Source: Bacilli bacterium
Lineage (GTDB): Bacteria; Bacillota_I; Bacilli_A; RFN20; CAG-826
Direction of reading: 5' to 3'
Assembly (NCBI GenBank): GCA_017445245.1
Contig: JAFSUM010000036.1
Coordinates: 99,153 to 144,636, forward strand
DNA length: 45,484 bases
Both the position numbers and the translations under genes were made by a program. The notes beneath the pieces are model-generated. The model did not search any database, was not told the DNA's origin, and worked only from the letters and a program-made list of their open reading frames with translations. This document shows positions 7,475 to 15,255 of the stretch, one piece after another; position 1 is the stretch's first letter; the number at the start of each line of letters is the position of its first letter.

Positions 7475-8272
7475 TCAGTCCTCTATATTCTTCTTTTTCA
7501 CGTAACGGACGTACTCGTAATTGTCTTCTTCATTGACCTTATCGAGGAGATATTCGTATACACGGTCGCGGAGTTCTTTTTTGCGTTCCGGCAGTGAAAG
7601 ATGCATATCGGGATAGATCGGTTTCGAGAGGTGGAGGGTCACATAAGGACGATGGTATTTGAGGAACCGCCTTCTACGATAGGTCATGGCCATCGCGATG
7701 ACAGGCGCGCCTAGTTCGGCCGGAAAGGAGAAGGATTCGTCGCCAAAAGGACGGATATGGGTGCTATAAGGCCAGATGTGAGCCTCAGGGAAAATGACGA
7801 TGCCCCGCTTCTGCTTGATGCGTCTGAAGATACAGGCCTTATATTGTTCGGCTTCGCGCGGATTCTCGGGCGTGGGGATGGCGCCGAGCATATTGACGAG
7901 CCAACGCACCCCTTTGATCGAGGTCGTGTCTTGGTTACAGACGATATAGCCCCGCTTATGCTGCATGCCAAACACCTGCCCCGTTAAGGCATCGATGATC
8001 TGGGAATGGTTGCCATAGACGAAGATGCCTTGGCCGCGAAGATACTTCCTGTTCTTTTTACCGGATACCCGAACGTGGTAGCCAATCTTTAGGAAAAGGA
8101 AGATAAGCGGATAAGCGATGACCCAATAAAGGAACCACGAAAACATGCGATGGAAAATGCCGGTTGGTGCATAGACGTAGTTATCACCGAGGGGAACGCG
8201 CTTGATGTTGGTGCCCGAAAACTCGTCGTTAAGAAGGTCCTCGTAATAGACGGTTTTCTTTTCCCTTGTCAT
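7475..8272 (-). CDS. PlsC-like 1-acylglycerol-3-phosphate acyltransferase family protein
   Basis: A 265-aa lipid acyltransferase with a membrane segment at about 43-63. The catalytic motif is NH89-x4-D94 (GNHSQIIDA) and the phosphate-binding motif IFPEAH (160-165) replaces the common FPEGT. It transfers an acyl chain to a hydroxyl of a glycerolipid or related lipid at the cytoplasmic membrane face. The start overlaps the stop of the GT4 gene by 4 bp (ATGA), so the two are coupled and may build one glycolipid. Alternatively it is a housekeeping PlsC placed here; the unusual FPEAH leaves the acceptor unknown. Confidence 0.85.
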   Translation of the reverse strand: MTREKKTVYYEDLLNDEFSGTNIKRVPLGDNYVYAPTGIFHRMFSWFLYWVIAYPLIFLFLKIGYHVRVSGKKNRKYLRGQGIFVYGNHSQIIDALTGQVFGMQHKRGYIVCNQDTTSIKGVRWLVNMLGAIPTPENPREAEQYKACIFRRIKQKRGIVIFPEAHIWPYSTHIRPFGDESFSFPAELGAPVIAMAMTYRRRRFLKYHRPYVTLHLSKPIYPDMHLSLPERKKELRDRVYEYLLDKVNEEDNYEYVRYVKKKNIED

Positions 8273-9417
8273 TTTTTGTTCTTCTCGATGACTTCGAGGT
8301 ACATCTTCTCCATCTTATCCATGGAGGTTTGGAAATCGAACTTAGCAGCAAGGCCTAGATACTTCTCGCCGTTTTCTTTCGCGATGTCGGGGTGGTCGAT
8401 GAAGAAGTCGATCTTCCTGGCCAAGTCTCTAGGCGAATGATGATTGAAAACGTTTAGCTCGCGGTCGACCGCAAAGCTCGAAACCGAAGAAACAGGCGAA
8501 TCGGTCAATACGGGTGGCAAACCGATCGAGATAGCTTCCAGGCAGGAAATCGGTTCGATATCGACGCGTCCAACGTGGGCGTAAATGTCACAGCAATTGA
8601 GCAAACGAACCATTTCGGAATGGTCGTGGAAACCCAAAATCGGTGGGTTTTTGCACCATTTCGAGTACTTATTCTTGAATTTCTTATCCAGAGGTCCGGC
8701 GCCGGGAAGCAAGAGGACAATATCGTCTTTATGCTTCGAGTATTTCATCGCCTTGAAAAGGAGGACGTGCTTCTTTTCCTTGGAATAACGAGCCGTATAG
8801 CCGACGACGATCTTGCCCCTAAGTTCGGAAGGACGTTCGACCTCCATGCGACGGAAATCGCTTTGGATGCCGTTAGAGATCACATAGGCATTGGATTTGA
8901 AATGGCACTGCTTCTCGAAAAGCTGGTGGATGAATTCGCTCGGATAATGAACCGCATCCACATGGCGGAACAAGATGCGATAGAGGAACTTGTACCAAAG
9001 ATGGTTGGCCAAGCGGCTATATTGGAGAAAGACGTGATTGGTATAGTTCTCGGCCTGCGTATGCATCGAGGCGGTCGTCGGGATGCCGAGCTCCTTGCAC
9101 CGTTTTACTACGTAATGGGAAAGGAAGCCGCCGAAATTGAAATGGACGATGTCCGCGCCTTTGATGGCCCGTTCGATCGTTTCTTTGTCTTTTAAGGAAG
9201 CAAGACGTACGCCGTTATGGGCGACGTATCCGTTGAACATACCGAAGTTAACCTGCGGGACAACGTAAAAACCGGGTTGGCCCATCCTCTCCTTATCGGG
9301 GCAGATGATGCGAACCTCGTGACCCTTCGCCTTCATGGCCTTAGCCACGTTCATGGTCGCGATGGTGGTTCCGTTGTTTTCCTCTCCGAGGACGTCACAG
9401 GCAAATACGATAATCAT
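8269..9417 (-). CDS. Glycosyltransferase family 4 (GT-B fold)
   Basis: A 382-aa retaining glycosyltransferase. The N-terminal Rossmann half has a GTT-IAT-N motif for acceptor binding, and the C-terminal half has the nucleotide-sugar motif E-x5-E within DIEPISCLEAI (near residue 300) after the ISNGI and GYTARYSKEK segments usual for GT4. The overall look is close to GT4 enzymes that glycosylate diacylglycerol, such as monoglucosyl-DAG synthases, which fits the coupled acyltransferase gene. Promoter: -35 TTGTTT (9463-9458), 17-bp spacer, -10 TATAGT (9440-9435); leader about 10 nt with no Shine-Dalgarno sequence. Acceptor and sugar are inferred only. Confidence 0.88.
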   Translation of the reverse strand: MIIVFACDVLGEENNGTTIATMNVAKAMKAKGHEVRIICPDKERMGQPGFYVVPQVNFGMFNGYVAHNGVRLASLKDKETIERAIKGADIVHFNFGGFLSHYVVKRCKELGIPTTASMHTQAENYTNHVFLQYSRLANHLWYKFLYRILFRHVDAVHYPSEFIHQLFEKQCHFKSNAYVISNGIQSDFRRMEVERPSELRGKIVVGYTARYSKEKKHVLLFKAMKYSKHKDDIVLLLPGAGPLDKKFKNKYSKWCKNPPILGFHDHSEMVRLLNCCDIYAHVGRVDIEPISCLEAISIGLPPVLTDSPVSSVSSFAVDRELNVFNHHSPRDLARKIDFFIDHPDIAKENGEKYLGLAAKFDFQTSMDKMEKMYLEVIEKNKK

Positions 9418-9434
9418 GGTGCGTACCGCGGCTA

Positions 9435-9463
9435 ACTATACCTTTACAAAGCCAAGAAAACAA
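9435..9463 (-). promoter_or_regulatory. Promoter of the GT4-acyltransferase operon
   Basis: -35 TTGTTT, 17-bp spacer, -10 TATAGT on the minus strand; ATG about 10 nt after the predicted start. Confidence 0.6.
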
Positions 9464-9467
9464 ACAC

Positions 9468-9508
9468 AAAAAAACGATGCCTCGGCAAAAGTCCTTATAA
9501 CATCGGTT
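9468..9508 (-). terminator. Probable terminator of the saturase/reductase operon
   Basis: Minus strand: CGATG and CATCG arms (9505-9501 and 9479-9475) with a long loop, followed by T7. The stem is short, so this is a moderate call. Confidence 0.42.
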
Positions 9509-10652
9509 ATAAATCGTGCGGAATATCGAGCAAAAGTTCCATATCGCCTAGAGGATAGGCCGAGCAGGAATGGACGTAATTGAGTTCTTTGTCCGCATGA
9601 CGACGGCCATCGGAAGTCGGCGCATAAAAGAATTCGCCTGAAAGCACCTTGACGCGGCAATAGCCACAGGCCCCAGACCGGCAGGCGTTATGAACAAAGA
9701 TGCCAGCCCTCTCAAAAGCGGTAAGCAAGGTCTCATCGTAACGAGCAGGAATCTTGGTCAGGCTTTTCCCAATATGAAGAGTCAGCTCGTAGATCTCCCT
9801 GGTCGGAACGGGTAGAGCGCCAGCCGAAACATTAACGGAAGGAACTTCCATGCGAATGCGGCGCGGTGGGATATGAAGTTTGCCTAGTTCACGCTTAACG
9901 GTCTCCAGCATCGGTGCAGGACCGCAGACGAAGAACGTCGGATCTTCTCCCATGTATTTGGCGATGATTTCAGCGGTAATCAGGCCTTTTTCGCAAGGGA
10001 TGTTTTTGCTGCCATCCCGGATAATATAGACGACACGTGCGCCAGTTTTCGTAAATTCTTCGAGTTGTTCACGCAGCAAGATTTCTTCTTCCGAGTTCGT
10101 GCAGTAAAGGATCGTGAGGTCGTATTCTTTTGAGTCGTAGCCCATGGCGATTGCCGGGGTGACTCCGCTTCCACCGACCAAGACCACCACGTTTTTCGAA
10201 TCGCGTAACGGTTCGTAAAAGAATGGGCCAAGCCCGATTTCGGAAAGGAACGTCTCACCGATAGGACAAGTCGATAACGTCTCCGTCATCGGGCCACCCA
10301 TCTTTTTGATGAGAATAGAAATCGAATCGCGCTTTCTATAGTCGCTGCAAATGGTATAGGCGCGAGTCAATACCGAAGTGCCAATGCGTTTGGATAAGGT
10401 CATGAACTGACCTGGCCTAAATAACGGAATCGCTTTATCCACGCCCTCGAAAGTCAGGAAGAAAACGCCTTCGACGATCTTCGTCCGTTCGATGAGGCGC
10501 AAGGTCAAAGGCCCTGGATGAAGCTTTTTGGCCAAATCGCCGATAGGGTCGGGAAAAACGTTCTCGCTCGAAGCATTTGAAATGGCTTTCTTGTAGACCT
10601 TGGAGACGCGGAAGGCGCCAAGCGCATCAGATAGGATTCCCTTGATTTTCAT
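9507..10652 (-). CDS. 2Fe-2S flavoprotein reductase (ferredoxin-NAD(P)H reductase type)
   Basis: A 381-aa electron-transfer protein. Order: an FAD-binding beta-barrel with R-A-Y-T-I-C (about 130), an NAD-binding domain with GGSGVTPA (about 165) and CGPAPM (about 252), then a plant-type ferredoxin domain at the C-terminus with C324-x4-C329-x2-C332 and C363. It passes electrons from NAD(P)H via FAD to the 2Fe-2S centre. The start overlaps the stop of the upstream FAD enzyme by 4 bp (ATGA), so the natural partner is that enzyme. A roughly 45-residue N-terminal extension before the barrel is unassigned. Confidence 0.9.
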   Translation of the reverse strand: MKIKGILSDALGAFRVSKVYKKAISNASSENVFPDPIGDLAKKLHPGPLTLRLIERTKIVEGVFFLTFEGVDKAIPLFRPGQFMTLSKRIGTSVLTRAYTICSDYRKRDSISILIKKMGGPMTETLSTCPIGETFLSEIGLGPFFYEPLRDSKNVVVLVGGSGVTPAIAMGYDSKEYDLTILYCTNSEEEILLREQLEEFTKTGARVVYIIRDGSKNIPCEKGLITAEIIAKYMGEDPTFFVCGPAPMLETVKRELGKLHIPPRRIRMEVPSVNVSAGALPVPTREIYELTLHIGKSLTKIPARYDETLLTAFERAGIFVHNACRSGACGYCRVKVLSGEFFYAPTSDGRRHADKELNYVHSCSAYPLGDMELLLDIPHDL

Positions 10653-12208
10653 TTCCGGCCTCCTTTCTTTAGCACTTCTCTTGCGACATGGATTCCCGAA
10701 TTGATGACGGGAGCCATGCCATCGCCATCAATATGGTGGGCCCCGATGAAATATAGGCCTGGCAAATTGGCTTCGTCCTTCTTGTTCATGGTACGGGCGA
10801 CAATATGGGCATCCACGTTGTGCGAATAGCCGTAAATCGTCCCCATAAAAGCACCGGTGTAATGGGCGACGGATACTGGTGTCTCGGTCGCGATTTCGAG
10901 GATGTGGTCGCGTAGGTTTTTCCCAAGGAATCTAGATGCGCTTTCGATGAAATGAGCGGCGTTTTTTCGGGTTATTTCAGCGTAATTGTCCTCATTTACG
11001 CCCGCAAAAGCCTCGCCATTTGGTAAATATGTCATGGAATAGAGGCACGTCCCTTTTTGAGAAGCATCATCGATAATGACGTTTGGGCAAACGCAGGCGA
11101 GGTACGAATATGGTCCTTCGGTCTTGCCCTTTTCAAACGCCTCTTCATCGTGGTCACCACCAAGATAAAGGAAGGTGGCGTAATCATTGATACCCAGTTC
11201 TTCTGCCGTCTTATCCAGAAGCAAGATAACCGAAAACGCCGAGACACCCAGCCGCTTCGCGTGGGTGGCCTGAATTTTGCGTTTCGGCAACGGATAATCC
11301 CCTTCTAGCATTCGAGCATAAACGGTATTCGGATACGCGCCGCATAAAACGACATCCGCCTCGATGGTAACTCCAGATGCGGTTCTAACCCCACGTATTC
11401 CCTTTTTGTCGGTGAGGATTTTGTCCACGCGCTGCCCGTATTCGATTTGAACCCCCATCTCGCGAACTCGTTCCGCCATCTTTAATGACATCTCAAAAGA
11501 AGTGTGTCGGGGGATATAGCTCCCGTTTCCTAAATATTCAGATAGAACAACGGCATAGGCGGAAAAAGGAAGCTTGCTCGCCGGTGTGCCTAGATAAATC
11601 CAATAGGCCGAAAGAATATCAATTGCTTTCTTCGGAAGGTGGAAGGCTTCCATCACCGTCTTGGAATCATAGCCCGAGGTGAAGGCGAGATCTTGATGAT
11701 GAAGGGCGATATAAGCCGTTCCGCGATCGTTAGCCTGTAGGTCTTTGCAGGAACGGTCGACCCGTTGGCAGAGGGAAAGAAATTCCAAAACCTTTTTATA
11801 AATTTCTCCTTCGGTTTCCTCTCCACAAGCTCTAGCGATGTCTTTGGCGGGTGTTGCGATATCGCCGTTTTTCCCCGAATGGATAACGATGTCCGTTTCG
11901 TCATCGACATACCGAAACGCATCGGGGACGCGAACCCAATCGATATCAACGCCATGCCCTTCGAGGAAAGCACGAATTTGAAGGGGTGATTCCTTTTCCC
12001 CGATGGACATCATTTCATGAAGGGCGGCTTCGATTTCGGTATCACCTCTCACGTAACTCGTCGCGACGCCACCAGGAAGATTATGCTGCTCCAGAATCAA
12101 AATCTTCTTGCCGGCCTTTGAGAGTTCGAGTGCAGCCGAAAGGCCAGCCAAGGCCGCGCCGACGATGATGACGTCATAATGCGAGTCGAAGAAAGAAGAA
12201 GAATCCAC
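10649..12208 (-). CDS. FAD-dependent phytoene-desaturase / carotenoid-isomerase / retinol-saturase-like oxidoreductase
   Basis: A 519-aa flavoprotein. The dinucleotide motif is VIIVGAALAGLSAA (about 13-26), with Ala replacing the middle Gly of GxGxxG, followed by EQHNLPGG; the late motif FIGAHHIDGDGMAPVINSG is the FAD-binding tail typical of CrtI, CRTISO and RetSat-like enzymes. These enzymes reduce, oxidise or isomerise polyene or isoprenoid double bonds. No other carotenoid gene is nearby. A GTG start at 12208 is chosen because -10 TACAAT ends 7 nt upstream; an open frame extends to 12349 but would lie before the promoter. TTG at 12214 is the alternative. Coupled to the 2Fe-2S reductase. 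Confidence 0.8.
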   Translation of the reverse strand: MDSSSFFDSHYDVIIVGAALAGLSAALELSKAGKKILILEQHNLPGGVATSYVRGDTEIEAALHEMMSIGEKESPLQIRAFLEGHGVDIDWVRVPDAFRYVDDETDIVIHSGKNGDIATPAKDIARACGEETEGEIYKKVLEFLSLCQRVDRSCKDLQANDRGTAYIALHHQDLAFTSGYDSKTVMEAFHLPKKAIDILSAYWIYLGTPASKLPFSAYAVVLSEYLGNGSYIPRHTSFEMSLKMAERVREMGVQIEYGQRVDKILTDKKGIRGVRTASGVTIEADVVLCGAYPNTVYARMLEGDYPLPKRKIQATHAKRLGVSAFSVILLLDKTAEELGINDYATFLYLGGDHDEEAFEKGKTEGPYSYLACVCPNVIIDDASQKGTCLYSMTYLPNGEAFAGVNEDNYAEITRKNAAHFIESASRFLGKNLRDHILEIATETPVSVAHYTGAFMGTIYGYSHNVDAHIVARTMNKKDEANLPGLYFIGAHHIDGDGMAPVINSGIHVAREVLKKGGRK

Positions 12209-12215
12209 GACCAAA

Positions 12216-12221
12216 ATTGTA
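12216..12221 (-). promoter_or_regulatory. -10 box of the saturase-like operon, divergent from the YunG-like gene
   Basis: TACAAT on the minus strand ends 7 nt before the GTG start, so the mRNA should begin at or one base before the start codon. It shares the 32-bp region 12222-12253 with the divergent promoter. Confidence 0.5.
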
Positions 12222-12250
12222 GGGCAAACCCGCATAATAGGCGAGCGCTG

Positions 12251-12259
12251 TGCTATCAT
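12251..12259 (+). promoter_or_regulatory. Extended -10 promoter of the YunG-like gene
   Basis: TGC-TATCAT; hexamer 12254-12259 is 6 nt before ATG 12266, placing the predicted start exactly on the A of ATG. Confidence 0.6.
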
Positions 12260-12265
12260 CGAAAC

Positions 12266-12697
12266 ATGAATTATCGCTTTTTTGGGTCGGCCACCCCTCC
12301 CCTTGTGCCTAATAATCCCGCCTTTGCTCGCATCCGCGATCAATATCACCTCTATGACCTTTTATGCCATACATGGTGCGCCGAAACATGTGCCCCAAGG
12401 TTACGGAAAGAATGGTCTAGCGAAAACAAAACCCTCGGCCAATGTTCTATCACGGCCTTCCTCGTACAAGATATTTTCGGTGGAGAAGTCTATGGCGTTC
12501 CCTTGCCAGACGGCAATTTCCACTGCTTCAACAAAGTCGGTAACATCATCTTCGATCTCACCAGCGAGCAATTCGGTAACGTAAGACTTGATTACCAAAA
12601 CGCCACTCTTCAAAAAAGAGAAACGCATTTCGAAAAGGAAGAGAAATACCTCCGTTACCTCCGGCTCAAAGAAGCCCTTCTTCGAAAGCTTGATTAG
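12266..12697 (+). CDS. YunG-like family protein
   Basis: A 143-aa cytoplasmic protein of unknown function. The segment around residues 35-62 (CAPRLRKEW...TLGQCSITAFLVQDIFGG) followed by DGNFHCFN and DLTSEQFG is the conserved core of YunG-type proteins of Firmicutes, with invariant Cys and His residues that could form a thiol active site, although no activity is known to me. The frame stays open upstream to 12179, but the extended -10 promoter at 12251-12259 makes ATG 12266 the start and the mRNA leaderless. Single gene; it converges on the XRE-hydrolase gene. Confidence 0.82.
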   Translation: MNYRFFGSATPPLVPNNPAFARIRDQYHLYDLLCHTWCAETCAPRLRKEWSSENKTLGQCSITAFLVQDIFGGEVYGVPLPDGNFHCFNKVGNIIFDLTSEQFGNVRLDYQNATLQKRETHFEKEEKYLRYLRLKEALLRKLD

Positions 12698-12755
12698 CCT
12701 ATCCATTGGGAAAGCTAACCTTTTAAAAGGCAGGCGCTCTCATAAGATGCGGCAA

Positions 12756-13607
12756 TTATAGATATTCATTGATCCACTTCTTGAGGAACTTTATTTGGCC
12801 CGGGGTGTGGAACAAGTGCTCTCCGTTTTTCATGATTGTCAGCGATGAATCATGGCGGGCTACAAATTCAAAAACGGAATCCTTATCCAGCAGTCTATCT
12901 TTTTCACCGTATAGAACGTGCGTCTTTGCCTTCCAGTTATCTTTTTCGTTTAGGGACATATAGAAATCGTACGAAAGAGTTTGTCCGTTATCCGTCGTTA
13001 TCACTTTCTCCCGCTTAAGGCGTTCCAATGATACTTTGTTCTTCTTCATTGCCGTCTCAACCGTTTGTTTCATGTTTACCAACGGTGAAATAAAGAACGC
13101 TTTTTCAACCTGAAAAGAGGACAAATACCAGTATGCATAAAATGCCCCAATCGAATTGGCAACAACATACACAATTTTGTATTTTCGAGAGATCTCTTCG
13201 AAGGCTGGGATAATCTTGTCTTTGACTTCCCAGGGGTTTCCGTCTTCGTAATCGAGACCGATGACATCGTGCTTATTTGTATAGAACGAATAGAAATCAG
13301 CTTCGGACCCGCTGCCATTCAATCCGTGGATATAAACGAGACAAGAGTCATGCCTCGGTTTCTTCGACTCTTCAATCAACGCATCGATTTTTCCCATCTC
13401 CGCGTCCGGATCGGCAAATAATGTTTTGGCCTCCAACATGTATTCTTTAAGAAGCACAAGGATCTTTTGATAAGACATGTCTTCTTTGCCAGACTCAATC
13501 TTGTTGATCGTGGATTTATGGGCATAGCCTAAAGAATCCGCGAATTCTTGTTGAGTCAAACCCCTATCTTTTCTTATTTTTCTTATTTTTTGGCCAAATT
13601 CATTCAT
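12756..13607 (-). CDS. XRE helix-turn-helix fused to an alpha/beta hydrolase
   Basis: A 283-aa two-domain protein. Residues 1-60 form a Cro/C1-type helix-turn-helix (GLTQQEFADSLGYAHKSTINKIE). Residues 85-283 form an alpha/beta hydrolase: oxyanion loop HGLNGSG (94-100), nucleophile elbow A-N-S152-I-G, probable acid D237 (YGEKDR) and catalytic H264 (NGEHLFH). The hydrolase part resembles small serine hydrolases; the substrate is unknown. The start overlaps the end of the RhuM-PLD gene by 8 bp, indicating translational coupling. It could be a self-regulating effector or the DNA-binding antitoxin/regulator partner of RhuM-PLD. Base composition is AT-richer than the surrounding genes. Confidence 0.85.
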   Translation of the reverse strand: MNEFGQKIRKIRKDRGLTQQEFADSLGYAHKSTINKIESGKEDMSYQKILVLLKEYMLEAKTLFADPDAEMGKIDALIEESKKPRHDSCLVYIHGLNGSGSEADFYSFYTNKHDVIGLDYEDGNPWEVKDKIIPAFEEISRKYKIVYVVANSIGAFYAYWYLSSFQVEKAFFISPLVNMKQTVETAMKKNKVSLERLKREKVITTDNGQTLSYDFYMSLNEKDNWKAKTHVLYGEKDRLLDKDSVFEFVARHDSSLTIMKNGEHLFHTPGQIKFLKKWINEYL

Positions 13608-14451
13608 CTTGGTAAAAATCTTCTATTTTATATTCATCGGTCTTTGTTATCGTTGAAGTTTTCTTGCCGAGGGAATTCAACGATGACCCCAATAAGTAAA
13701 TATCGTCATCGACGATCAGAAATCTATCGTGATAGGTCTTGTCTTCTTTTATTGTAATTTCCCCATATTCTTTAATGAACCTCTCCAAAGCAGCGGACTC
13801 GATTCTTTCAGTTTTGTGGCACAAGACGATCTTGACGATTCCCTTTCGCGAACCTAAGAAGAAATCCAAGACGCCGCTGTCGGCATACCCATCAATAATG
13901 ATTACTCGTTTCTTAGCGTAACAGATTAAGGAATTGATAAAGGCAAACCCGTCATAATATTGGCCTTCATAACAAACAAAGGAGTTCATGCTTTTGGAAT
14001 CTAATACCCGTTTTATTTCCGCGACATCGCTTTTAAGGGCGTTCACTTCCTTTATCAGATTTATATAGTTTTCGTTTGTTACTAATGTCCTATGAGAAGA
14101 CACAACATAGCCTTTTATCAAAAACTCTTTGAGGACTTTTGTGGCCCATCTACGAAAAATAACACCGTTTTTTGATTTGACACGATAGCCAACAGAGATA
14201 ATGACATCCAAACTATAGAAGGGGACTGGCTTATCCGAATTTGCAATGTGCAAAAAATGCACGTTGCTTTTTTCATCTAATTCTTCTTCATCGAAAATAT
14301 GTTTAATATGCCTTGAAATAACACTTCTATCTCTATCGAACAGTTTTGTCATCTGTTCCTTATTAAGCCAAACCGTATCTTCGCTCGGAGAGACTTGGAC
14401 GTCGAGTTCCAAAGACTCGTTTTTGAATTTCACCAATTCAGAATCGTTCAT
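13600..14451 (-). CDS. RhuM family protein with C-terminal phospholipase-D-like (HKD) domain
   Basis: A 283-aa protein. Residues 1 to about 115 match the RhuM family (WLNKEQMTKLF, RSVISRHIKHIF, SLDVIISVGYRVKS, FRRWATKVLKEFLIKGY). After a coiled-coil-like stretch (about 125-150) comes a single PLD-type domain with H241-x-R243-x4-D248 and GSS at 255-257, the HKD motif with Arg for Lys. Single-HKD proteins usually dimerise to form a nuclease or phosphodiesterase site. A good ribosome binding site, AAAGGAGG, at 14455-14462 fixes the start at 14451. -10 TATGAT at 14497-14492 is the likely promoter. It overlaps the XRE-hydrolase gene. Candidate defence or toxin-antitoxin component; function inferred. 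Confidence 0.85.
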   Translation of the reverse strand: MNDSELVKFKNESLELDVQVSPSEDTVWLNKEQMTKLFDRDRSVISRHIKHIFDEEELDEKSNVHFLHIANSDKPVPFYSLDVIISVGYRVKSKNGVIFRRWATKVLKEFLIKGYVVSSHRTLVTNENYINLIKEVNALKSDVAEIKRVLDSKSMNSFVCYEGQYYDGFAFINSLICYAKKRVIIIDGYADSGVLDFFLGSRKGIVKIVLCHKTERIESAALERFIKEYGEITIKEDKTYHDRFLIVDDDIYLLGSSLNSLGKKTSTITKTDEYKIEDFYQDE

Positions 14452-14491
14452 AAGGCCTCCTTTCAAAAGAAATGTTTCCTTCAAAAAGTCT

Positions 14492-14497
14492 ATCATA
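14492..14497 (-). promoter_or_regulatory. -10 box of the RhuM-PLD / XRE-hydrolase operon
   Basis: TATGAT on the minus strand, predicted leader about 34 nt with a strong Shine-Dalgarno sequence. No clear -35. Confidence 0.45.
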
Positions 14498-14534
14498 GTC
14501 GAAGACAGATTGTAGTTTTTAAAGAAACTTTTTT

Positions 14535-14567
14535 AAAAAACAGTACCGATTTCTCGATACTGTCTTA
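14535..14567 (-). terminator. Terminator of the AbrB/ABC-2 operon (copy 1 of a repeated hairpin)
   Basis: On the minus strand a 9-bp stem CAGTATCGA/TCGGTACTG (one G-U pair) with GAAA tetraloop, then T6. It lies 8 nt after the permease stop. Near-identical hairpins occur at 16422-16450 and 16830-16862. Confidence 0.9.
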
Positions 14568-14574
14568 GGAGCGT

Positions 14575-15255
14575 TTAGAAATCTACTTTTTCAAGTCGCC
14601 TTGAAGACACTTTATAGACCACAAAGTGAAACAGGATCGAGAGCAATATCGCGCCGCCGAGGATCGCAAATTGAATGCCTAGATGCATATTGTTCATGAT
14701 TTCTAAGCCCGGTATATAGGGCAAAAGGATCGTGAATACCCCTATATAAATGACAAATCCTAGGATGGTAAGTAACGTGGACATGGCAATGGATCTACCT
14801 TTTTTATAGTAAATGGGGAAGAAGATTAGGTCCGCGACGGCATAGCCAATGATACCGATGGCTAGTAAAAGGACATAGCTATTTAGCCCTAAGCCGGGGA
14901 TCGCATATTTTCCCGGCTCGCTATGTTGAATCATCGCATCGTTAATGAGTCTGGCCAGCGGATACAAAGCAACGATTAAAACCATATAGGCCACTTGCAT
15001 CATCACGACGGTCAGGATTCTGGCTAAGACGATGTCTTTCTTTCGGACCGGCAATAAAACGGAATAGAGCAAATCGTTGCTTTGCCGTCCTTTATTCGCG
15101 CCTAAGAAAAGAATTGGATAGCAGGCTAGGATGTAGATGAAGCCGACTCCTAGAGGATAGGCAGGAATAAGGATCAGAAGCGGAAACAAAAGAATAAACA
15201 TGTAGCAGATCGGATGCATCGCTAAGCGAAGCTCTTTATAAAGCAAAGCTTTCAT
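14575..15255 (-). CDS. ABC-2 type transporter permease
   Basis: A 226-aa membrane protein with six hydrophobic segments and no signal peptide, of the ABC-2 permease type (first cytoplasmic motif ALLYKELRLA, later PVRKKDIVLARI). It partners the ATPase encoded just upstream; the two genes overlap by 20 bp. Small ABC-2 exporters preceded by a regulator are often involved in resistance to antimicrobial peptides or in lipid or toxin export, but the cargo cannot be read here. Terminated by the hairpin at 14535-14567. Confidence 0.88.
   Translation of the reverse strand: MKALLYKELRLAMHPICYMFILLFPLLILIPAYPLGVGFIYILACYPILFLGANKGRQSNDLLYSVLLPVRKKDIVLARILTVVMMQVAYMVLIVALYPLARLINDAMIQHSEPGKYAIPGLGLNSYVLLLAIGIIGYAVADLIFFPIYYKKGRSIAMSTLLTILGFVIYIGVFTILLPYIPGLEIMNNMHLGIQFAILGGAILLSILFHFVVYKVSSRRLEKVDF

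Noticed and set aside
12209..12349. N-terminal extension of the saturase-like protein to 12349
   Set aside because: It would include the promoter of the divergent YunG-like gene and its own -10 box; the Rossmann motif begins only after residue 12 of the shorter form.
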